DNA from: Phycisphaerales bacterium
GTDB taxonomy: Bacteria > Planctomycetota > Phycisphaerae > Sedimentisphaerales > Anaerobacaceae
Length of the DNA stretch: 6,916 nucleotides
NCBI GenBank assembly: GCA_011057845.1
Contig: DSDB01000182.1
Span: 1-6,916, forward strand
Direction: 5' to 3'
The notes under the pieces are model-generated. The model saw only the letters and a program-made list of their open reading frames with translations, searched no databases and was not told where the DNA came from. The position numbers were made by a program, and so were the translations under genes. Positions 5,572 through 6,916 of this stretch are shown here, piece by piece. Every line of letters starts with the position of its first letter. Positions within the stretch are counted from its first letter, which is position 1.

Positions 5572-6916
5572 TAGAATCCCTGCTGCTCGGTGCGGGCGAT
5601 GATCTCATCCTGCAAATCGGCCCCGAGGTCTACGAAGTAGTCACTATACCCCGCGACACGAACGATCAGGTCGCGATTGCTCTGCGGCTCCCGCTGTGCC
5701 CGGCGCAGCGTCTTGGCGTCGATGACATTGAACTGGATATGATGCCCGTCCATCTTGAAGTACGACCTGATAAGATGGGCAAGTTTGTCGAGCCCTTCGC
5801 CTTCGAGCACCTGCGGGTTGAACTTCATGTTCAGCAGCGTCCCGCCCGTGCGGACGTGGTCAATCCGGGCCGCGGACTTCACCACGGCCGTGGGCCCATT
5901 CACATCCGCGCCATGACTTGGGCTGATTCCGTCGGACACCGGCTCCCCGGCCCGTCGCCCGTTCGGCAGCGCCCCGACCACCGAACCGAAGTAGACGTGC
6001 ACGGTCGTCGGCAGCAGATTCACGCGATACTTGCCACCCTTCGTATTCGGTCGCCCGTTGAGCAGCTCATAATACGCATCAAAAACCTGCTCGGCTATAC
6101 CATCGGCGTAGTCGTCGTCGTTGCCGTACTTCGGCGTATCGAACCACAGCGTCTTGAGCAGCCCGTCGGCCCCCTTGAAGTCCGCCGCCAGGGCCGCCAG
6201 CAACTGCTCCATATCCACCGTCTTGTGGTCAAACACGTGGTACTTCACGGCCGCCAGGGCATCGGTCAACGTGCCAATACCCACCCCCTGGATATACGTC
6301 GTGTTGTACCGGGCCCCGCCATTGTGATAATCTAGGCCCTTGGCCACGCAGTCGTCCATCATAATCGACATGAACGGCGCGGGCATCTGGTTCGCATAGA
6401 GCCGCTCAATCACGTTGTTGCCGGCGATCTTCACATCGATAAAGTAAGCAAGCTGGCGGCGATACGCCTGCATCACCTGCTCGAAATCGGTGAATTGCCG
6501 CGCATCGCCCGTCGCAGGTCCAACCTGCACGCCACCGGCCGGGTCAACACCGTTATTGAGCGCCAACTCAAGTATCTTGGGCCAGTTCATATACCCGGTC
6601 AGCGTACAGCTCTCCTTGCCGAAAGAGCTGATCTCCACGCACCCGCTGGGCCCGCCGCTACGGGCGTCTCGCAGCGTCTTACCCGCCAGCAGCATCTCCT
6701 GGATGATGACGTCCGTATTGAATACCGACGGCTGGCCAAACCCCGTCCGAATCACTTCGCACGCCCGCCGAAGGAAACGGTCCGCGTTCTTCTTGCTGAC
6801 CTGCACGCACCCGCTCGGCTGTGTCAGACGCATCTGCTCTATCACATCCAGGATCAGATACGACACCTCGTTGACCGCGTCGGAACCGTCCTCCGGGCTG
6901 ACGCCGCCTATGTTAA
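5571..6916 (-). CDS. Glycyl radical enzyme, PFL family, resembling trans-4-hydroxy-L-proline dehydratase; C-terminal part
   Basis: The frame is open to the right edge, so the GTG at 6866 is an internal codon and roughly the first 340 residues lie outside. The 447 residues seen begin NIGGVSPEDGSDAVNEVSYL. Numbering from that GTG as residue 1, the thiyl-radical loop is PSGCVEISSFGKE with C76 and E78, and the glycyl radical site is RVAGYS with G406; 25 residues follow. The single Cys followed by V-E excludes true pyruvate formate-lyase, which has two adjacent cysteines, and points to the dehydratase / C-X lyase group. As I recall the hydroxyproline dehydratase of Clostridioides difficile (C434, E436, Y450, G765, about 789 residues), the spacing agrees: Tyr at +16 (Y92) and Gly at +330. 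That enzyme converts trans-4-hydroxyproline to pyrroline-5-carboxylate. Several specificity residues are off-window. The enzyme needs a radical SAM activase, not present here. Sure as a glycyl radical enzyme; the substrate is tentative. Confidence 0.93.
   Translation of the reverse strand, partial: NIGGVSPEDGSDAVNEVSYLILDVIEQMRLTQPSGCVQVSKKNADRFLRRACEVIRTGFGQPSVFNTDVIIQEMLLAGKTLRDARSGGPSGCVEISSFGKESCTLTGYMNWPKILELALNNGVDPAGGVQVGPATGDARQFTDFEQVMQAYRRQLAYFIDVKIAGNNVIERLYANQMPAPFMSIMMDDCVAKGLDYHNGGARYNTTYIQGVGIGTLTDALAAVKYHVFDHKTVDMEQLLAALAADFKGADGLLKTLWFDTPKYGNDDDYADGIAEQVFDAYYELLNGRPNTKGGKYRVNLLPTTVHVYFGSVVGALPNGRRAGEPVSDGISPSHGADVNGPTAVVKSAARIDHVRTGGTLLNMKFNPQVLEGEGLDKLAHLIRSYFKMDGHHIQFNVIDAKTLRRAQREPQSNRDLIVRVAGYSDYFVDLGADLQDEIIARTEQQGF

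Noticed and set aside
6627..6650. True pyruvate formate-lyase (pflB) identity for the glycyl radical enzyme
   Set aside because: Pyruvate formate-lyase has two adjacent catalytic cysteines; here there is one Cys in a GCVE motif, typical of dehydratase-like members.
6864..6866. GTG at 6866 as start of the glycyl radical enzyme
   Set aside because: The frame continues upstream to the window edge with family-typical residues (NIGGV, DAVNEVSYL), so this is an internal valine codon.

Overview
The window holds five genes, all read from the minus strand, so the reading order is from high to low coordinates. From right to left they are: the C-terminal part of a glycyl radical enzyme (GRE, from the right edge to 5571); a 180-bp intergenic gap; an exported zinc peptidase of the M2/M3 type (5390-3708); a sodium:solute symporter (SSS) family transporter with a large extra extracytoplasmic domain (3700-1835); an aminopeptidase P family metallopeptidase (1821-433); and the front part of an S9 (prolyl oligopeptidase / dipeptidyl peptidase IV type) catalytic domain that runs off the left edge. 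No RNA gene, CRISPR array, insertion sequence or origin was seen.

The last four genes look like one operon. Gaps are 7, 13 and about 36 bp, and each start has a purine-rich ribosome binding site, two of them formed within or just after the upstream stop codon. A good sigma70-type promoter (TTGACC, 17-bp spacer, extended -10 TGC-TATAGT) lies in the gap before the zinc peptidase. A tandem 7-bp repeat (five GGTCTNN units) sits directly behind the GRE stop codon in the same gap.

The host appears to be a GC-rich, Gram-negative-type bacterium able to live without oxygen: it has an exported peptidase and an oxygen-sensitive glycyl radical enzyme. The flavour of the proteins recalls Planctomycetota or related lineages, but that is a weak inference from memory.

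Functionally the locus reads as a peptide-scavenging set biased to proline-containing peptides. An exported dipeptidyl-carboxypeptidase-like enzyme would trim peptides, a Na+-coupled carrier would import products, and an Xaa-Pro aminopeptidase plus an S9 peptidase would finish them. The neighbouring GRE resembles trans-4-hydroxy-L-proline dehydratase more than pyruvate formate-lyase, so collagen-like, hydroxyproline-rich peptides are a plausible diet; this is a hypothesis. The points most worth a second look are the domain inserted in the transporter, the S9 catalytic domain that seems to have no beta-propeller and lies in frame with the aminopeptidase, the GRE/prolyl-peptidase association, and the heptamer repeat.
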